Part shown: piece after piece, positions 48,358 to 58,235 of the stretch
Numbering within the stretch: position 1 is the first letter of the stretch
Layout: every line of letters starts with the position of its first letter
Assembly: GCF_023283485.1 (NCBI RefSeq)
Contig: NZ_JAKILU010000012.1
Span: 1-64,000 of the forward strand
Direction of reading: 5' to 3'
Source of the DNA: Shewanella glacialipiscicola
Lineage (GTDB): Bacteria; Pseudomonadota; Gammaproteobacteria; Enterobacterales; Shewanellaceae
Length of the DNA stretch: 64,000 bases
The notes under the pieces: generated by a model
What the model saw: only the letters and a program-made list of their open reading frames with translations
Databases searched by the model: none
What the model was told of the DNA's origin: nothing
Made by a program: the position numbers and the translations under genes

Positions 48358-48681
48358 GTGAGCCAATTCCTTAGCGATATATCAATAGTTAGCACAGCTA
48401 CCAGTGTTGTAGTAATTATCGCTAAATTCAAGTTTATCCTACTATTTAACTCAGGATTAACCCAAAGGCCGCTATGTCACTGATGTGCTCTCAATCACAA
48501 AGTAAGCAAGAACTAAATTAATCAAATATCGAATATTTTTCCCGGACTAGCCCTAAACCACAGTGAATTGAATCATTCCGCTCACGGGAAGAAAATTTTA
48601 CCCATAGTCGTAAAATTTTTTGCTTTTCTGCCACACTCTTTTTAGATAGAAAGTCGTTAGGAACAACCAGAGGAATTCGTT

Positions 48682-48858
48682 ATGGCTCATATTACTGAAG
48701 TCGTGCCCAACGATACTGAACTTGAGGCAATGACCAACCCCAAAAACGGCAAAGCTGCTGAAGCAATGCAGCATAGACGTGAGGTCAAAAGACGTTTAGA
48801 GGATTACCTCGAACGAGCAGAGTTAAAACGTGCATTAGGAGATGACGATTTTTTCTAG
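48682..48858 (+). CDS. PA3496-like small protein
   Basis: A 58-residue reading frame starts at ATG 48682 with a strong AGAGGAA site 7 nt upstream. The product is charged and helical: NDTELEAMTNPKNGKAAEAM then HRREVKRRLEDYLERAELKR and an acidic DDDFF end. This resembles the short family NCBI names PA3496 family putative envelope integrity protein. A TTTTTT-rich stretch at its end is coding. It is divergent from the kinase operon. Confidence 0.7.
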   Translation: MAHITEVVPNDTELEAMTNPKNGKAAEAMQHRREVKRRLEDYLERAELKRALGDDDFF

Positions 48859-49008
48859 CCTTATATTTTCTGACTAACTGCCCTGATTGAGTGGACAGCC
48901 ACTATCATGCCCACTCATTGAATTTACCTATCCTGAAATGCAGGATTATGGTCGATTGAATCGGCTAAACCTGCATCTCTAGCCCGATACAACACTACAC
49001 TTTTAACG

Positions 49009-49240
49009 TTACTGTGCTTTTTTACTCTTCTTGTAGGCTTGGGTTTTAATCTACAGCCATTCAGCCTTTGCGCCCAAATATACATTTGCACCTAACCCCA
49101 TAAACAAACCGACGCTGGCTAACATCATCCAGAAAGTAGGCTAAACATATTGCATTTTGCCAAATAACACCTTGAAAATAGTCAATAAAGCATATAAGAA
49201 AATAATGATTAAAAGGGTATACGAGATATTTCCTAATCAT
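49009..49240 (-). pseudogene. Remnant of a small membrane-protein gene
   Basis: On the minus strand one frame reads TLLIIIFLYALLTIFKVLFG, stop (TAG, 49141-49143), then FWMMLASVGLFMGLGANVYL.. with stop (TAG, 49051-49053), then IKTQAYKKSKKAQ and a final TAA at 49009-49011. Two hydrophobic helices and a basic tail look like a real protein of about 75 residues interrupted by two stops. The only ATG (49240, MIRKYLVY) is in another frame, implying a frameshift near 49215. No family is recognised. It could also be chance, since the DNA is AT-rich. Confidence 0.4.
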
Positions 49241-49327
49241 ACCTGCTAATCAATATGAATAAATAAGCTTTAACGCTATGATTGCCGACATCTCTCTTAG
49301 CTGAAACTACCTGCAGGATATACGGGA

Positions 49328-50683
49328 ATGTCTGAGTCGTTAGCCCAATACCAACAAGATTTACGCCGTTTTTCTGATGAATTAATTCGTATCCAAACCC
49401 CCATAAAAATCTTAGATGCCATTAAATGGCCACGGGAAATGGAGGAACGTTTTCTCTCCAATAAAGGCACTGTATTACCGGCTATCAAACAAGACTTCTA
49501 CCAAAACATTGCCTTACCTTTTGACCCAGTAAAAACGCAAGCAGAACTGATATCCTTAAAACAAGATATCCATAGACGCATGGGTAAACGCGATAAGCTC
49601 GGCAAAATATTAGTCGCAAACGTCGACCAATATCGTCTTGTAGTGGATATGCTCGGTAATAGAGGCACGCCAACATTTGGCAAACTCAGTCAAGAATTAT
49701 ATGGCAGTGCGAGCCACAGATTACACGGCGATCGTCACACACTGCGCCAACTAGGTGATAAGCTCAGTTATATTTTCTCGCTGCCAGCGGCGAGACACAT
49801 GAATAAACACCACCCTAAAATCATCAGTGCACCAGAAGCCGTTAACGTGCTCAGCCAACGCTTAGAGAAATACTTCCATAGCGATGATATGTGCGTGCGC
49901 CTCAGTGACGGTATCGTTTCTGATGCCGCCGTCGGTGGCGATACCGTTAAACTCAATAGCAGAGCCATGTTCAGCGAGTCGGATCTGAATGTATACGAGG
50001 TTCATGAAGGCTGGGTACATGTTGGCACAACACTCAATGGCCGAGCCCAGCCCCATGCCACTTGGTTGAGTGTGGGCTCTCCCCGCGTTGCAGCGACTCA
50101 AGAAGGCCTCGCGGTTTTACTTGAGATGCTGACACTCAGCTCAAATCCTGGTCGAGCTCGTCGAATTAGCGATCGAGTCGCGGCTGTCGATATGGCAGAA
50201 AATGGCGCTGACTTTATTGAAGTTTTCAATTATTTCAGAGAATTAAACTTAAGCGAAACCGATAGTTACCGTGTTACGCAAAGGGTCTTTCGCGGTGGTA
50301 TGGTGGAAGGAGGCAGCTTTTTTACTAAGGATATTTCCTATGTGCGTGGCTATGTGGAAAACATTAACTTTATCCGTAGCGCTATCACCTCAGGTCTTCC
50401 AGAGCTCATCCCTATGTTATTCTTAGGTAAATTGGCTATCGAAGATATTCCAGTGCTATACCAAGCCTGCCAAGAGGGGATTTTAACGCCACCTAAATAT
50501 CTACCGCCTATGTTTGATAACTTTAGCGGCCTTTATGCTTGGTTTGGTTTCGCCTCAGGATTAGCTGGAATCGATTTGAAAGGCGTACAACGCCACTTTA
50601 CTCGTCTATTTAAAGGCGTGCCGAATGTCGTTCCAGCCTTTGAACCACACGATGATACTGAGTTCGACAATAACTCGGATTAA
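49328..50683 (+). CDS. DUF1704 protein (flavohemoglobin expression-modulating QEGLA motif)
   Basis: The 451-residue soluble protein carries the naming motif TQEGLAVLLE near 258 and an HEGWVH motif about 30 residues earlier, together resembling a gluzincin-type metallopeptidase site (H-E-x2-H with a downstream Glu). The family was named from an effect on flavohemoglobin expression; eukaryotic relatives are tubulin carboxypeptidases. The bacterial substrate is unknown. Other family features are VVGGDTVKLNSRAMFSE-like and RRVFRGG-like stretches (QRVFRGGMVEGG). ATG 49328 is preceded by CAGGATATACGGGA. A strong terminator follows. Confidence 0.9.
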   Translation: MSESLAQYQQDLRRFSDELIRIQTPIKILDAIKWPREMEERFLSNKGTVLPAIKQDFYQNIALPFDPVKTQAELISLKQDIHRRMGKRDKLGKILVANVDQYRLVVDMLGNRGTPTFGKLSQELYGSASHRLHGDRHTLRQLGDKLSYIFSLPAARHMNKHHPKIISAPEAVNVLSQRLEKYFHSDDMCVRLSDGIVSDAAVGGDTVKLNSRAMFSESDLNVYEVHEGWVHVGTTLNGRAQPHATWLSVGSPRVAATQEGLAVLLEMLTLSSNPGRARRISDRVAAVDMAENGADFIEVFNYFRELNLSETDSYRVTQRVFRGGMVEGGSFFTKDISYVRGYVENINFIRSAITSGLPELIPMLFLGKLAIEDIPVLYQACQEGILTPPKYLPPMFDNFSGLYAWFGFASGLAGIDLKGVQRHFTRLFKGVPNVVPAFEPHDDTEFDNNSD

Positions 50684-50709
50684 TATATAAATGTTATTGA
50701 TTTTAATGA

Positions 50710-50740
50710 AAAAAGCTCACAACTAGGTGAGCTTTTTTTT
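50710..50740. terminator. Bidirectional terminator, DUF1704 / symporter
   Basis: AAAAAGCTCAC pairs with GTGAGCTTTTTTTT (50711-50740), with A- and T-runs on the two sides, serving the converging genes. Confidence 0.9.
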
Positions 50741-50768
50741 ATAACGTGACTCAACTTTATTTATCAGA

Positions 50769-52145
50769 TTAAGATTGGGCCTTTGCTGCTTCATCAGCAC
50801 GCTTTTTAATGAAGTATTCCCGTGTTAAACCAAAGACCACTGGGCTTAACAGTGCCAAGGCGATTAAGTTAGGAATCGCCATCATGGCGTTTAAAGTATC
50901 AGCCAGTAACCACACAAAGTCTAGCGAACTGACTGCACCTAAAGGTACGGCAATGGTCCACAGTAATCTAAAGGGCTTTACCGCTTTGATACCAAAGAGA
51001 TATTGCACGCATTTCTCACTGTAAAAACTCCAACCGATAATAGTCGTGAAGGCAAAGAGAGACAGTGCGATGGCAACGATATAATTACCCATAGGCAAGG
51101 CTTGGGAGAAAGCGTATGAAGTTAGCGCAGCACCATTTTCGCCCGAGGTCCAAGAGCCAGAAACCACAATCGCCAAACCTGTAATAGAACAAACGACTAT
51201 GGTATCAATAAAGGTACCGAGCATAGCCACTAACCCCTGCGCCACTGGATTATTTGTTTGCGCGGCGGCATGCGCTATCGGCGCACTGCCCAAACCCGCC
51301 TCATTCGAAAACACCCCACGGGCCACACCAAAACGGATCGCAGCCCATACCGCTGCGCCCGCAAAGCCACCTTGGGCAGCCACGGGATTAAAAGCACTGT
51401 GAATAATTAAGGCAAATGCATCAGGTATATCTTGAATATGTACGATTAATACACCTAAGCCCGCGGTAATATAAAAAATCGTCATAAATGGCACTAACTT
51501 ACCAGCAACTTCAGCGATACGCTTAATGCCTCCCATCAATACTGCGCCCACGAGCAGCATCATTACCACTCCAGATACCCAAGCCGGAACACCAAAATTA
51601 CTGCTTAATGCCGCCGCAACTGAGTTAGCCTGTACCGTATTGCCAATACCAAATCCGGCAAGAGAGCCAAAAATCGCAAACAGTGTGCCTAACCAAGCCC
51701 ACTTCTTGCCGAGACCATTTTTAATGTAATACATAGGGCCGCCGACATGGTTTCCCTGAGCATCGACCTCACGGAATTTAACTGCCAGCACAGCCTCAGA
51801 ATATTTAGTCGCCATCCCCACCAACGCGGTGCACCACATCCAGAATAAGGCACCTGGGCCACCGACAAATATAGCAGTAGCAACCCCTGCAATGTTACCC
51901 GTACCAATAGTGGCAGAAAGCGATGTCATCAACGCATTAAACGGGCTCACGTCCCCTTTTACTGTTTTATCTTTATCGGGAAGACGCCCAGACCAAAGTA
52001 ACTTAAAGCCTGTGCCTAATTTCAGAATGGGCATTAATCTCAGCCCGAGGGAAAGGAATAAACCCACGCCTAAGATCATCACCAACATAGGTGTACCCCA
52101 GACAAAGCCATTAACTAGGCCAACAAATTCCGTAATTGCTTCCAT
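50769..52145 (-). CDS. Sodium:alanine/glycine symporter (AGCS family)
   Basis: This inner-membrane Na+-coupled amino-acid carrier has 458 residues and about ten or eleven helices. The AGCS signatures are SPFNALMTSLSATIGTGNIAGVA, GPGALFWMWCTALVGMATKYSEA and RGVFSNEAGLGSAPIAHAAA. Alanine or glycine is the usual substrate. Start ATG 52145. Both ends are isolated from other genes, so it is monocistronic. The 270-bp upstream region to the next gene shows only the neighbour's terminator. Confidence 0.93.
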   Translation of the reverse strand: MEAITEFVGLVNGFVWGTPMLVMILGVGLFLSLGLRLMPILKLGTGFKLLWSGRLPDKDKTVKGDVSPFNALMTSLSATIGTGNIAGVATAIFVGGPGALFWMWCTALVGMATKYSEAVLAVKFREVDAQGNHVGGPMYYIKNGLGKKWAWLGTLFAIFGSLAGFGIGNTVQANSVAAALSSNFGVPAWVSGVVMMLLVGAVLMGGIKRIAEVAGKLVPFMTIFYITAGLGVLIVHIQDIPDAFALIIHSAFNPVAAQGGFAGAAVWAAIRFGVARGVFSNEAGLGSAPIAHAAAQTNNPVAQGLVAMLGTFIDTIVVCSITGLAIVVSGSWTSGENGAALTSYAFSQALPMGNYIVAIALSLFAFTTIIGWSFYSEKCVQYLFGIKAVKPFRLLWTIAVPLGAVSSLDFVWLLADTLNAMMAIPNLIALALLSPVVFGLTREYFIKKRADEAAKAQS

Positions 52146-52363
52146 TCAAACCTCATAATGACTTGTTATTGTTATTATTTAACTGGCTATACCGCATTAG
52201 AGACGCAGCCTAATACCATTTACCAAAATATAATTTAACAGCCCAAGCTTAAATTACAACAAATTACTAACAATCAGAATTATAAATATCGAGATACTTT
52301 ATGCCATAAGAATTTTAAAGCAGCGTTGCGATTACGCGGTGAGATATTGATTTACAGCACAAA

Positions 52364-52394
52364 TAAAAAAGCCCTACCGTATCCGGTAAGGCGT
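52364..52394 (-). terminator. Terminator of beta-CASP nuclease gene
   Basis: On the minus strand GCCTTACCG, a 4-nt loop and CGGTAGGGC are followed by TTTTTTATTT (rc of 52361-52370), 20 nt past the stop at 52415. Confidence 0.88.
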
Positions 52395-52414
52395 TGTCGA
52401 TAAGACAGATAAAC

Positions 52415-53857
52415 TTAGGCGGGTTTCCACACTAACTTAGGTAGTGCAGTTAAATCTAGTTTATCGCCATGAGTGGCAATAGCAGTCGCTTGCGGTTTTG
52501 TATTCGGATCTTGATTAATGACCTCGACTAATCCACGCTGCGCCTCGGGTTCTCCGTGGACTAAAATCAGCGGTGGTTGGCCTTCAAAATGTCGATACCA
52601 GCGTAATAATTCCGCTTGATCCGCATGGGCAGATAACCCGCCTACGGTATGTAACTTAGCGGCCACTGTAATACTGTTGCCATGGATGGTTAACTCCTTC
52701 GCACCGTCGACTAAAGTCCGTCCCGGTGTTCCAATAGCTTGATAACCACAGATAATCACATCGCACTCTGGGCGCCACAGATTGTGCTCTAAGTGGCTAC
52801 GAATACGCCCACCGTTACACATGCCGCTGCCCGCGATAATAATTAATCCTTTGTGTATGTCATTCAATGCCATCGACTCTTCGGTCGTCTGAATAAACTC
52901 GATATTCGACAGCAAGGGATGTTGCCCAGGATGCTGACGAGTAAAACGTTTAAAGTCCTCATCCATCAGCGGATAATTATTAACATAAACCCGAGTCGCC
53001 TCAATGGCCATAGGGCTATCTAAGCAAATTTTCCAACGCCCCAAATCCCATTCTTTTGCATATAAATGAAAAAGATATAATAACTCCTGCGCTCGTCCAA
53101 CTGAAAAAGCCGGTAGCAAGATATTGCCTTGGCTTTCGTTAACTGTCTTAGCGAAAATGCCTTTTAGCTCAGCTAAGGTCTCAGTCCAACTGCGATGAAA
53201 ACGGTTGCCGTAGGTGCTTTCCATTAAGACTAAATCCGCCGTATCCACTAAAGTCGGATTACGTAAAATAGGCATGCCTGCACGACCAAGATCGCCACTG
53301 AAGACTACTTTCTTCTGTGACTTACCTTCGCCTAACCACAGCTCAACTAAAGCTGAACCTAAAATGTGCCCTGCATCCGAGAGACAAATATCCACATGCG
53401 GGATAACCCGAGTCACTTCGCCATACTCCAATGGTACAAATTGTTTTATGGCTTGTTCGGCATCTTCAACGGTGAACAAAGGATCTAAAGGATCAAGATC
53501 ATGCTTAGCGCGCTTTTTATTGACCCTTTCAGTATCACGGGTCTGTAGCATGGCGGCATCTTTGAGCATGATGGCACACAGTTCAGCGGTAGCTTTATGG
53601 GTATAAATGGGGCCATCAAAACCCGATTTAACTAAAAGGGGTAAACGCCCTGAATGATCGATATGGGCGTGGCTGAGTACCACGGCAGATATAGACTCAG
53701 GATTAAAAGCGAAGGGTTCATGGTTACGCAGTTCGTCCGCTTTACCGCCTTGGATCAAACCACAATCAAGCAATAAGTGTTCATGGTCGACCGAAAGTAA
53801 ATGACACGAGCCCGTCACTTCCTCTGTCGCCCCTAAAAACTGCAATGTCATTCGCAT
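52415..53857 (-). CDS. Metallo-beta-lactamase/beta-CASP RNase-like protein
   Basis: This 480-residue protein of the CPSF73-type RNA-processing nuclease family has zinc motifs SHAHIDHSGRLP near 62, DAGHILGSALVEL near 162 and FSGDLGR near 187. The beta-CASP part has MESTYGNRFH, LLPAFSVGRAQELL, SGMCNGGRI and HTVGGLSAHADQ. An RMMBL segment (LVHGEPEAQRGLVEVI) ends the protein. Start ATG 53857 has GGAG 7 nt before. It probably processes or degrades RNA in the cytosol; the exact substrate is unknown. Confidence 0.92.
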   Translation of the reverse strand: MRMTLQFLGATEEVTGSCHLLSVDHEHLLLDCGLIQGGKADELRNHEPFAFNPESISAVVLSHAHIDHSGRLPLLVKSGFDGPIYTHKATAELCAIMLKDAAMLQTRDTERVNKKRAKHDLDPLDPLFTVEDAEQAIKQFVPLEYGEVTRVIPHVDICLSDAGHILGSALVELWLGEGKSQKKVVFSGDLGRAGMPILRNPTLVDTADLVLMESTYGNRFHRSWTETLAELKGIFAKTVNESQGNILLPAFSVGRAQELLYLFHLYAKEWDLGRWKICLDSPMAIEATRVYVNNYPLMDEDFKRFTRQHPGQHPLLSNIEFIQTTEESMALNDIHKGLIIIAGSGMCNGGRIRSHLEHNLWRPECDVIICGYQAIGTPGRTLVDGAKELTIHGNSITVAAKLHTVGGLSAHADQAELLRWYRHFEGQPPLILVHGEPEAQRGLVEVINQDPNTKPQATAIATHGDKLDLTALPKLVWKPA

Positions 53858-53974
53858 GGTGTCACTCCGACTTGTTTACCTTGTATAAAGATAGACTATG
53901 CCCTTATTCCTAAAACAAAAAGGATTAATTGGCCGCGTGAAGACAATGACAACTTTAGCAGTAACGCTCAAGCA

Positions 53975-54802
53975 TCAATAACCTAGCAAAGGGTATAACT
54001 GACCTTGGCGCACTATTTTATCGGCATTCGCAATCGTGCCATCGCCTTGCCATTGCTTCAGTAAATGTTGCACTGGGGACTCGATCTCAGCAGCAGTCAT
54101 TCCCGCGCGAATACTCGAGTTATAGAGTAGTTTAAGCAGAATTAAATCGAGACCAGTGAGTAAATCTTGCGGGGTTTTATCATTAAAGATAGAGGGGAAC
54201 ACTTTTTCGGAATCATTAGGCAGTCCGAGCACTTGGGTTATTTCTTCAACCACGCAAGCCACTAACTTACCGTGCATTTGCGCTTGATCAACGGGAATAA
54301 TGACCCATGCACGTTCAATTTCACTCTTTGAGTTAAGGGCGAACTTACCCATACAAACAGAGCCATGAACATTTTGCGCCGAGTTGACTCCCATCAAGCG
54401 CATCACCTCACTTGCCCACAAGGATTGACGGGTAAATACTAAATGGAGATTCGCATCAGCTAGCGTATCCACCAGCTGCATATCATGACCCGTAATCTCG
54501 GCTAAATGCGTTAGCTGCATCTGCACCAATTGTGTGTGCAGCGCCCTATCGCCCACTTGATGTTCAATAAACACTCGCACAGGTATGTACCATTTACGTA
54601 TCCGATGTTTAGCCTTGTCATACTCATTTTTAAGCGCGACTTCACTGAACGCTTGGCGGATGTAGAGTGAGCTTTGCCAAGCCGCAGGCTTAGCAATATG
54701 ACTTAAAGCAGGCGTGGTTTGTGCCGCAAACACAGATAGCGTTGAGCAACATATGCTTAAATAAAAGCTTAGATATAGGCCTAAATTTAACAATATCCTC
54801 AA
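53975..54802 (-). CDS. DUF2927 family secreted protein
   Basis: The start is a TTG at 54802 with GAGG about 6 nt upstream. The 275-residue product has a signal peptide (core LGLYLSFYLSICCSTLSVFA) and DUF2927 features: VRVFIEHQVG, HMQLVDTLADANLHLVFTR-like region and CVVEEITQVLGLPNDSE, where metzincin-like relatives have a His-Glu zinc motif. Here Glu-Glu replaces His-Glu, so peptidase activity is doubtful. It probably acts in the periplasm. It has no obvious partner. Confidence 0.75.
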   Translation of the reverse strand: MRILLNLGLYLSFYLSICCSTLSVFAAQTTPALSHIAKPAAWQSSLYIRQAFSEVALKNEYDKAKHRIRKWYIPVRVFIEHQVGDRALHTQLVQMQLTHLAEITGHDMQLVDTLADANLHLVFTRQSLWASEVMRLMGVNSAQNVHGSVCMGKFALNSKSEIERAWVIIPVDQAQMHGKLVACVVEEITQVLGLPNDSEKVFPSIFNDKTPQDLLTGLDLILLKLLYNSSIRAGMTAAEIESPVQHLLKQWQGDGTIANADKIVRQGQLYPLLGY

Positions 54803-55023
54803 GGCCGCCCTCGAATATTCATCCTAGTTAAGTCCCAATAAATTGATGTTAAATTATGATTTTTTCATTTTATGGCAATTAATTTTGACTTATGCGGTAA
54901 TAGCGCCATTGCCAAAAAATGGAGACCGACAATGGCGTATATTGTTAGCCTCTATTTTTACTAACACTATCACTGTATGGCAAATGGACCAGTAATGCGC
55001 CTTAGCGCTTAACAATTAAAAAC

Positions 55024-55260
55024 TTAGTCCCTTAACCATCCTTCAACTTCATCACGGGTCGGTACTGATCCACTGTGGATGAGCTCATCATCAATGATTA
55101 CCGCAGGAGTTTTCATAACGTGAAATTTCAATAAACTTTGAGGATCCGTGTCTTTTTTTACGATGACATCTATGCCCATTTCTTCTGATATGTCTGCAAT
55201 CATCTCGGCAGTTTGGCTACACTTAGCACAGCCGCTACCTAATACTTTGATTTTTTTCAT
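55024..55260 (-). CDS. Mini-thioredoxin (redox-active disulfide protein)
   Basis: A 78-residue thioredoxin-fold protein of the small TM0996/MTH895 type. The redox motif is GSGCAKCSQT (C11, C14), followed by a cis-Pro in KTPAVIIDDEL. It starts 9 nt after the ArsP-like permease stop, so it is in the same operon. In such pairs it is thought to act as reductant or metal/metalloid handler for the permease. Confidence 0.88.
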   Translation of the reverse strand: MKKIKVLGSGCAKCSQTAEMIADISEEMGIDVIVKKDTDPQSLLKFHVMKTPAVIIDDELIHSGSVPTRDEVEGWLRD

Positions 55261-55269
55261 GTTACTTCC

Positions 55270-56265
55270 TTATAAATACGGTGCTGCAAAATTAAAAATC
55301 CAACCTACTAACGTAAATGCCGTTAATAGTACAACCAACAGCACCGCCAAAAGGCGCCACTGCATGACTTGTTTAAGTAAAACAAATTCAGGGAAACTGG
55401 CTGCGACGGTACTCATACAAAATGCCAGCGTGGTACCAATGGGTAAGCCATTTGCCAACAAGCTTTCCATCACAGGAATTATACCCGTTGCATTAGAATA
55501 CAAAGGAATACCGATTAGCACTGCCACAGGTACAGACCACCACTGACCTTGACCTAAATGGGTTTCGACCCAGCCCTCTGGTACAAAACCATGCAAGGCA
55601 GCGCCAAGACCTACGCCGATAACGACCCACTTCCATACGCGACTAAAAATCTCAATTGCCTCCGTTTTAGCAAAGGCATGACGCTCAGAAAAGGATAAAA
55701 CACGGCCTGGAATAGCGGCATCGTTCGATAACGCCATCTGCCGTCCACGGACTAGGGCCTCTGCAGCGAAGGATTGTAACCAACGCTCAGCCTTCATCGC
55801 ATCTAACAACAGCCCGCTGACTATGCCCACTGTCATACCAACGACAACATATAGCAAGGTAAACTTCCAGCCTAACAAACTCATAAGCAGTAATACGGCG
55901 ACTTCATTGATCAAAGGCGATGTGATCAAAAATGCCATCGTAATACCAAGGGGAATGCCAGCCGAAGTAAAACCTAAAAAGACCGGGATGCTCGAGCAAG
56001 AACAAAAAGGGGTAATCGCGCCAAAGGTCGACCCCAATAAATAACCTACACTCCTATTCTTACTGGCTAAATAATCCCGAACGCGCTCAACATCTAGGGA
56101 AGCACGTAGTAGTGCAATGAAATAAATCATCATCACCAGTAATACAAAAATTTTACTGACATCTTCAACAAAAAAATGTACTGCGCCGCCCAAGGCTGAA
56201 TCGGCCTCGAGACCAAACACGCCATACACTAGCCAAGTCGCAAATTCAGTAAATATCTGAAACAT
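55270..56265 (-). CDS. ArsP/DUF318-type permease
   Basis: The 331-residue inner-membrane protein has about eight to ten helices. The permease motif GAITPFCSCSSIPVFLGF (Cys pair near 88-90) and LITSPLINEVAVLL identify the DUF318/ArsP family; ArsP members export trivalent organoarsenicals. A second repeat-like half has IGIPLYSNATGIIPVMESLL. A cytosolic loop lies at about 180-220. It is the first gene of a two-gene operon with a mini-thioredoxin. No ArsR gene is visible nearby, and the substrate here is inferred from family only. Confidence 0.85.
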   Translation of the reverse strand: MFQIFTEFATWLVYGVFGLEADSALGGAVHFFVEDVSKIFVLLVMMIYFIALLRASLDVERVRDYLASKNRSVGYLLGSTFGAITPFCSCSSIPVFLGFTSAGIPLGITMAFLITSPLINEVAVLLLMSLLGWKFTLLYVVVGMTVGIVSGLLLDAMKAERWLQSFAAEALVRGRQMALSNDAAIPGRVLSFSERHAFAKTEAIEIFSRVWKWVVIGVGLGAALHGFVPEGWVETHLGQGQWWSVPVAVLIGIPLYSNATGIIPVMESLLANGLPIGTTLAFCMSTVAASFPEFVLLKQVMQWRLLAVLLVVLLTAFTLVGWIFNFAAPYL

Positions 56266-56777
56266 GTTGATCCCTAATAAAATATTAACTTACTTCACTA
56301 TAATTTAGGATTAACCCTATCAGAGTGCGCTGTGTAACGTACTGAAGGTATCGCAGTCACCTTATCTCTTATTCTTACCCAATCATCTAAGCACAGTCAC
56401 TTAGGCTGCTCTCAGAATTTAACCAAATAAACAAATAGCGACTGAGACGACAAGCTCAAAAAATGAGAGGGATGGGCTATGCTCACCACTACCAATATGG
56501 AATGGGTCAGTTTAGGCTGTGTGGAATGGATAAATTGAGATTGTGAGGCAGTGCAATCCGTTAATTATAGATAAAGCTTTAGCTTAAAAAAATAACAGCT
56601 ACGCAGCAATCGTCATAGTGCGCTTCATTCTATTTGCGGATAATTTGGCTAGCAGTAAGGTAAATAACATATCAACATGACGAAAACGGCAAAGCTCGCC
56701 ATTGCAGGATAAATAAGCCAACTTATGGTGCAGCTAACCGTCTGCGATATGCAGCCCGGTTAGCCGTTTCAGCGTAT
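56266..56777. other. 512-bp intergenic region with a hairpin after the catalase gene
   Basis: GCTAACCG (56733-56740) pairs with CGGTTAGC (56757-56764), and the CTGC/GCAG inner pair extends the stem. The hairpin lies 14 nt beyond the catalase stop and, without a T-run, may be a weak terminator or a 3'-end stabiliser. Between 56266 and 56700 I see the permease promoter region but no gene, tRNA or clear operator. Confidence 0.5.
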
Positions 56778-58235
56778 TTACTTCGGTATGTCACTTAGCG
56801 GAATACCTAGCGCTTTAGCGATACCCTTACCGTAGGCGGGGTCTGCTTTAAAACAGTTGCCAATATGACGGATTTGAATTTCTCTTGGTGCATCACCAAT
56901 AGAGCGAGCCGTATTATCAAACAATACTTGCTGCTGTTCTGGCGACATTAAGCGGAACAACGCACCAGGCTGCGAGTAATAATCCGCATCCTCACGGTGA
57001 TCCCAGTGAGCAGCAGCACCCGACAACTCCAGCGGTGGCTCGCTAAAATCCGGTTGTTCTTGCCATTCACCATAACTATTAGGCTCGTAACCCAGTGTAC
57101 TGCCGTGGTTGCCATCGACACGCATAGCACCATCACGGTGATAGCTACTAACAGGGCAACGAGCCGCATTAACAGGTACTAAATGATGGTTTACACCCAA
57201 ACGATAACGCTGGGCATCGCCATAAGAGAACAAACGCCCTTGCAGCATTTTATCGGGCGAAAAACCGATGCCTGGTACAATGTTAGCGGGGTTAAATGCG
57301 GCTTGTTCAACTTCAGCAAAATAGTTATCTGGGTTACGGTTAAACTCGATTTCACCGACCTCAATTAAAGGGTAATCGCCGTGTGGCCACACCTTGGTTA
57401 AATCAAATGGGTTGTATGGTACGGTAGCCGCATCTTTCTCTGGCATGACTTGTACATACAAAGTCCATTTCGGAAATTCGCCGCGCTCAATCGCTTCATA
57501 TAAATCGCGTTGATGGGTTTCACGACACTCACCCACCGCTTTTGTGGCTTCAGCATCGGTCATATTTTTAATGCCTTGCTGAGTGCGCCAATGGAACTTA
57601 ACCCAAAAACGCTCATTACTAGCATTGATAAAGCTAAAAGTATGCGAGCCAAAACCATGCATATGGCGATAACTGCTAGGAATACCGCGATCACTCATCA
57701 CCACTGTTACTTGATGCAACGCCTCTGGTAACGATGTCCAAAAATCCCAGTTATTTTTTGCGCTACGCATATTGGTGCGTGGATCGCGTTTTACGGCGTG
57801 ATTAAGATCGGGGAATTTTAGCGGATCACGTAAAAAGAAAACTGGCGTATTATTACCCACTAAATCCCAATTGCCTTCTTCTGTATAAAATTTCAGGGCA
57901 AAACCACGAATATCACGCTCAGCATCGGCGGCGCCGCGCTCACCCGCCACGGTAGACATACGGCTAAACAGTGCGGTCTTTTTACCGACTTGGCTAAATA
58001 ACTTGGCGCGCGTGTATTGGGTAATATCCTTGGTGACGGTAAAGGTACCATAAGCGCCAGAACCTTTGGCGTGCATACGTCTTTCAGGGATCACTTCTCG
58101 GTCAAAATGCGCCAGTTTTTCCAGAAACCAAACATCCTGTAATAACTGTGGGCCGCGTGGTCCGGCCGTCATAACGTTCTGGTTATGCGCAACAGGACAG
58201 CCTGCATTAGTGGTTAATTTTTTCTTGTCAGTCAT
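56778..58235 (-). CDS. katB: Heme catalase, small-subunit type
   Basis: It breaks hydrogen peroxide to water and oxygen in the cytoplasm. The 485-residue protein is of the small-subunit (clade 3) class: distal His in [20 protein letters not shown], Asn in [31 protein letters not shown] and the proximal Tyr in [15 protein letters not shown]. Start ATG 58235 with GGAGAAAATC upstream. The symbol follows the Shewanella convention as I recall it (katB); katA is used elsewhere. OxyR control is likely from general knowledge, but I could not identify a site. Confidence 0.92.
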   Translation of the reverse strand: MTDKKKLTTNAGCPVAHNQNVMTAGPRGPQLLQDVWFLEKLAHFDREVIPERRMHAKGSGAYGTFTVTKDITQYTRAKLFSQVGKKTALFSRMSTVAGERGAADAERDIRGFALKFYTEEGNWDLVGNNTPVFFLRDPLKFPDLNHAVKRDPRTNMRSAKNNWDFWTSLPEALHQVTVVMSDRGIPSSYRHMHGFGSHTFSFINASNERFWVKFHWRTQQGIKNMTDAEATKAVGECRETHQRDLYEAIERGEFPKWTLYVQVMPEKDAATVPYNPFDLTKVWPHGDYPLIEVGEIEFNRNPDNYFAEVEQAAFNPANIVPGIGFSPDKMLQGRLFSYGDAQRYRLGVNHHLVPVNAARCPVSSYHRDGAMRVDGNHGSTLGYEPNSYGEWQEQPDFSEPPLELSGAAAHWDHREDADYYSQPGALFRLMSPEQQQVLFDNTARSIGDAPREIQIRHIGNCFKADPAYGKGIAKALGIPLSDIPK

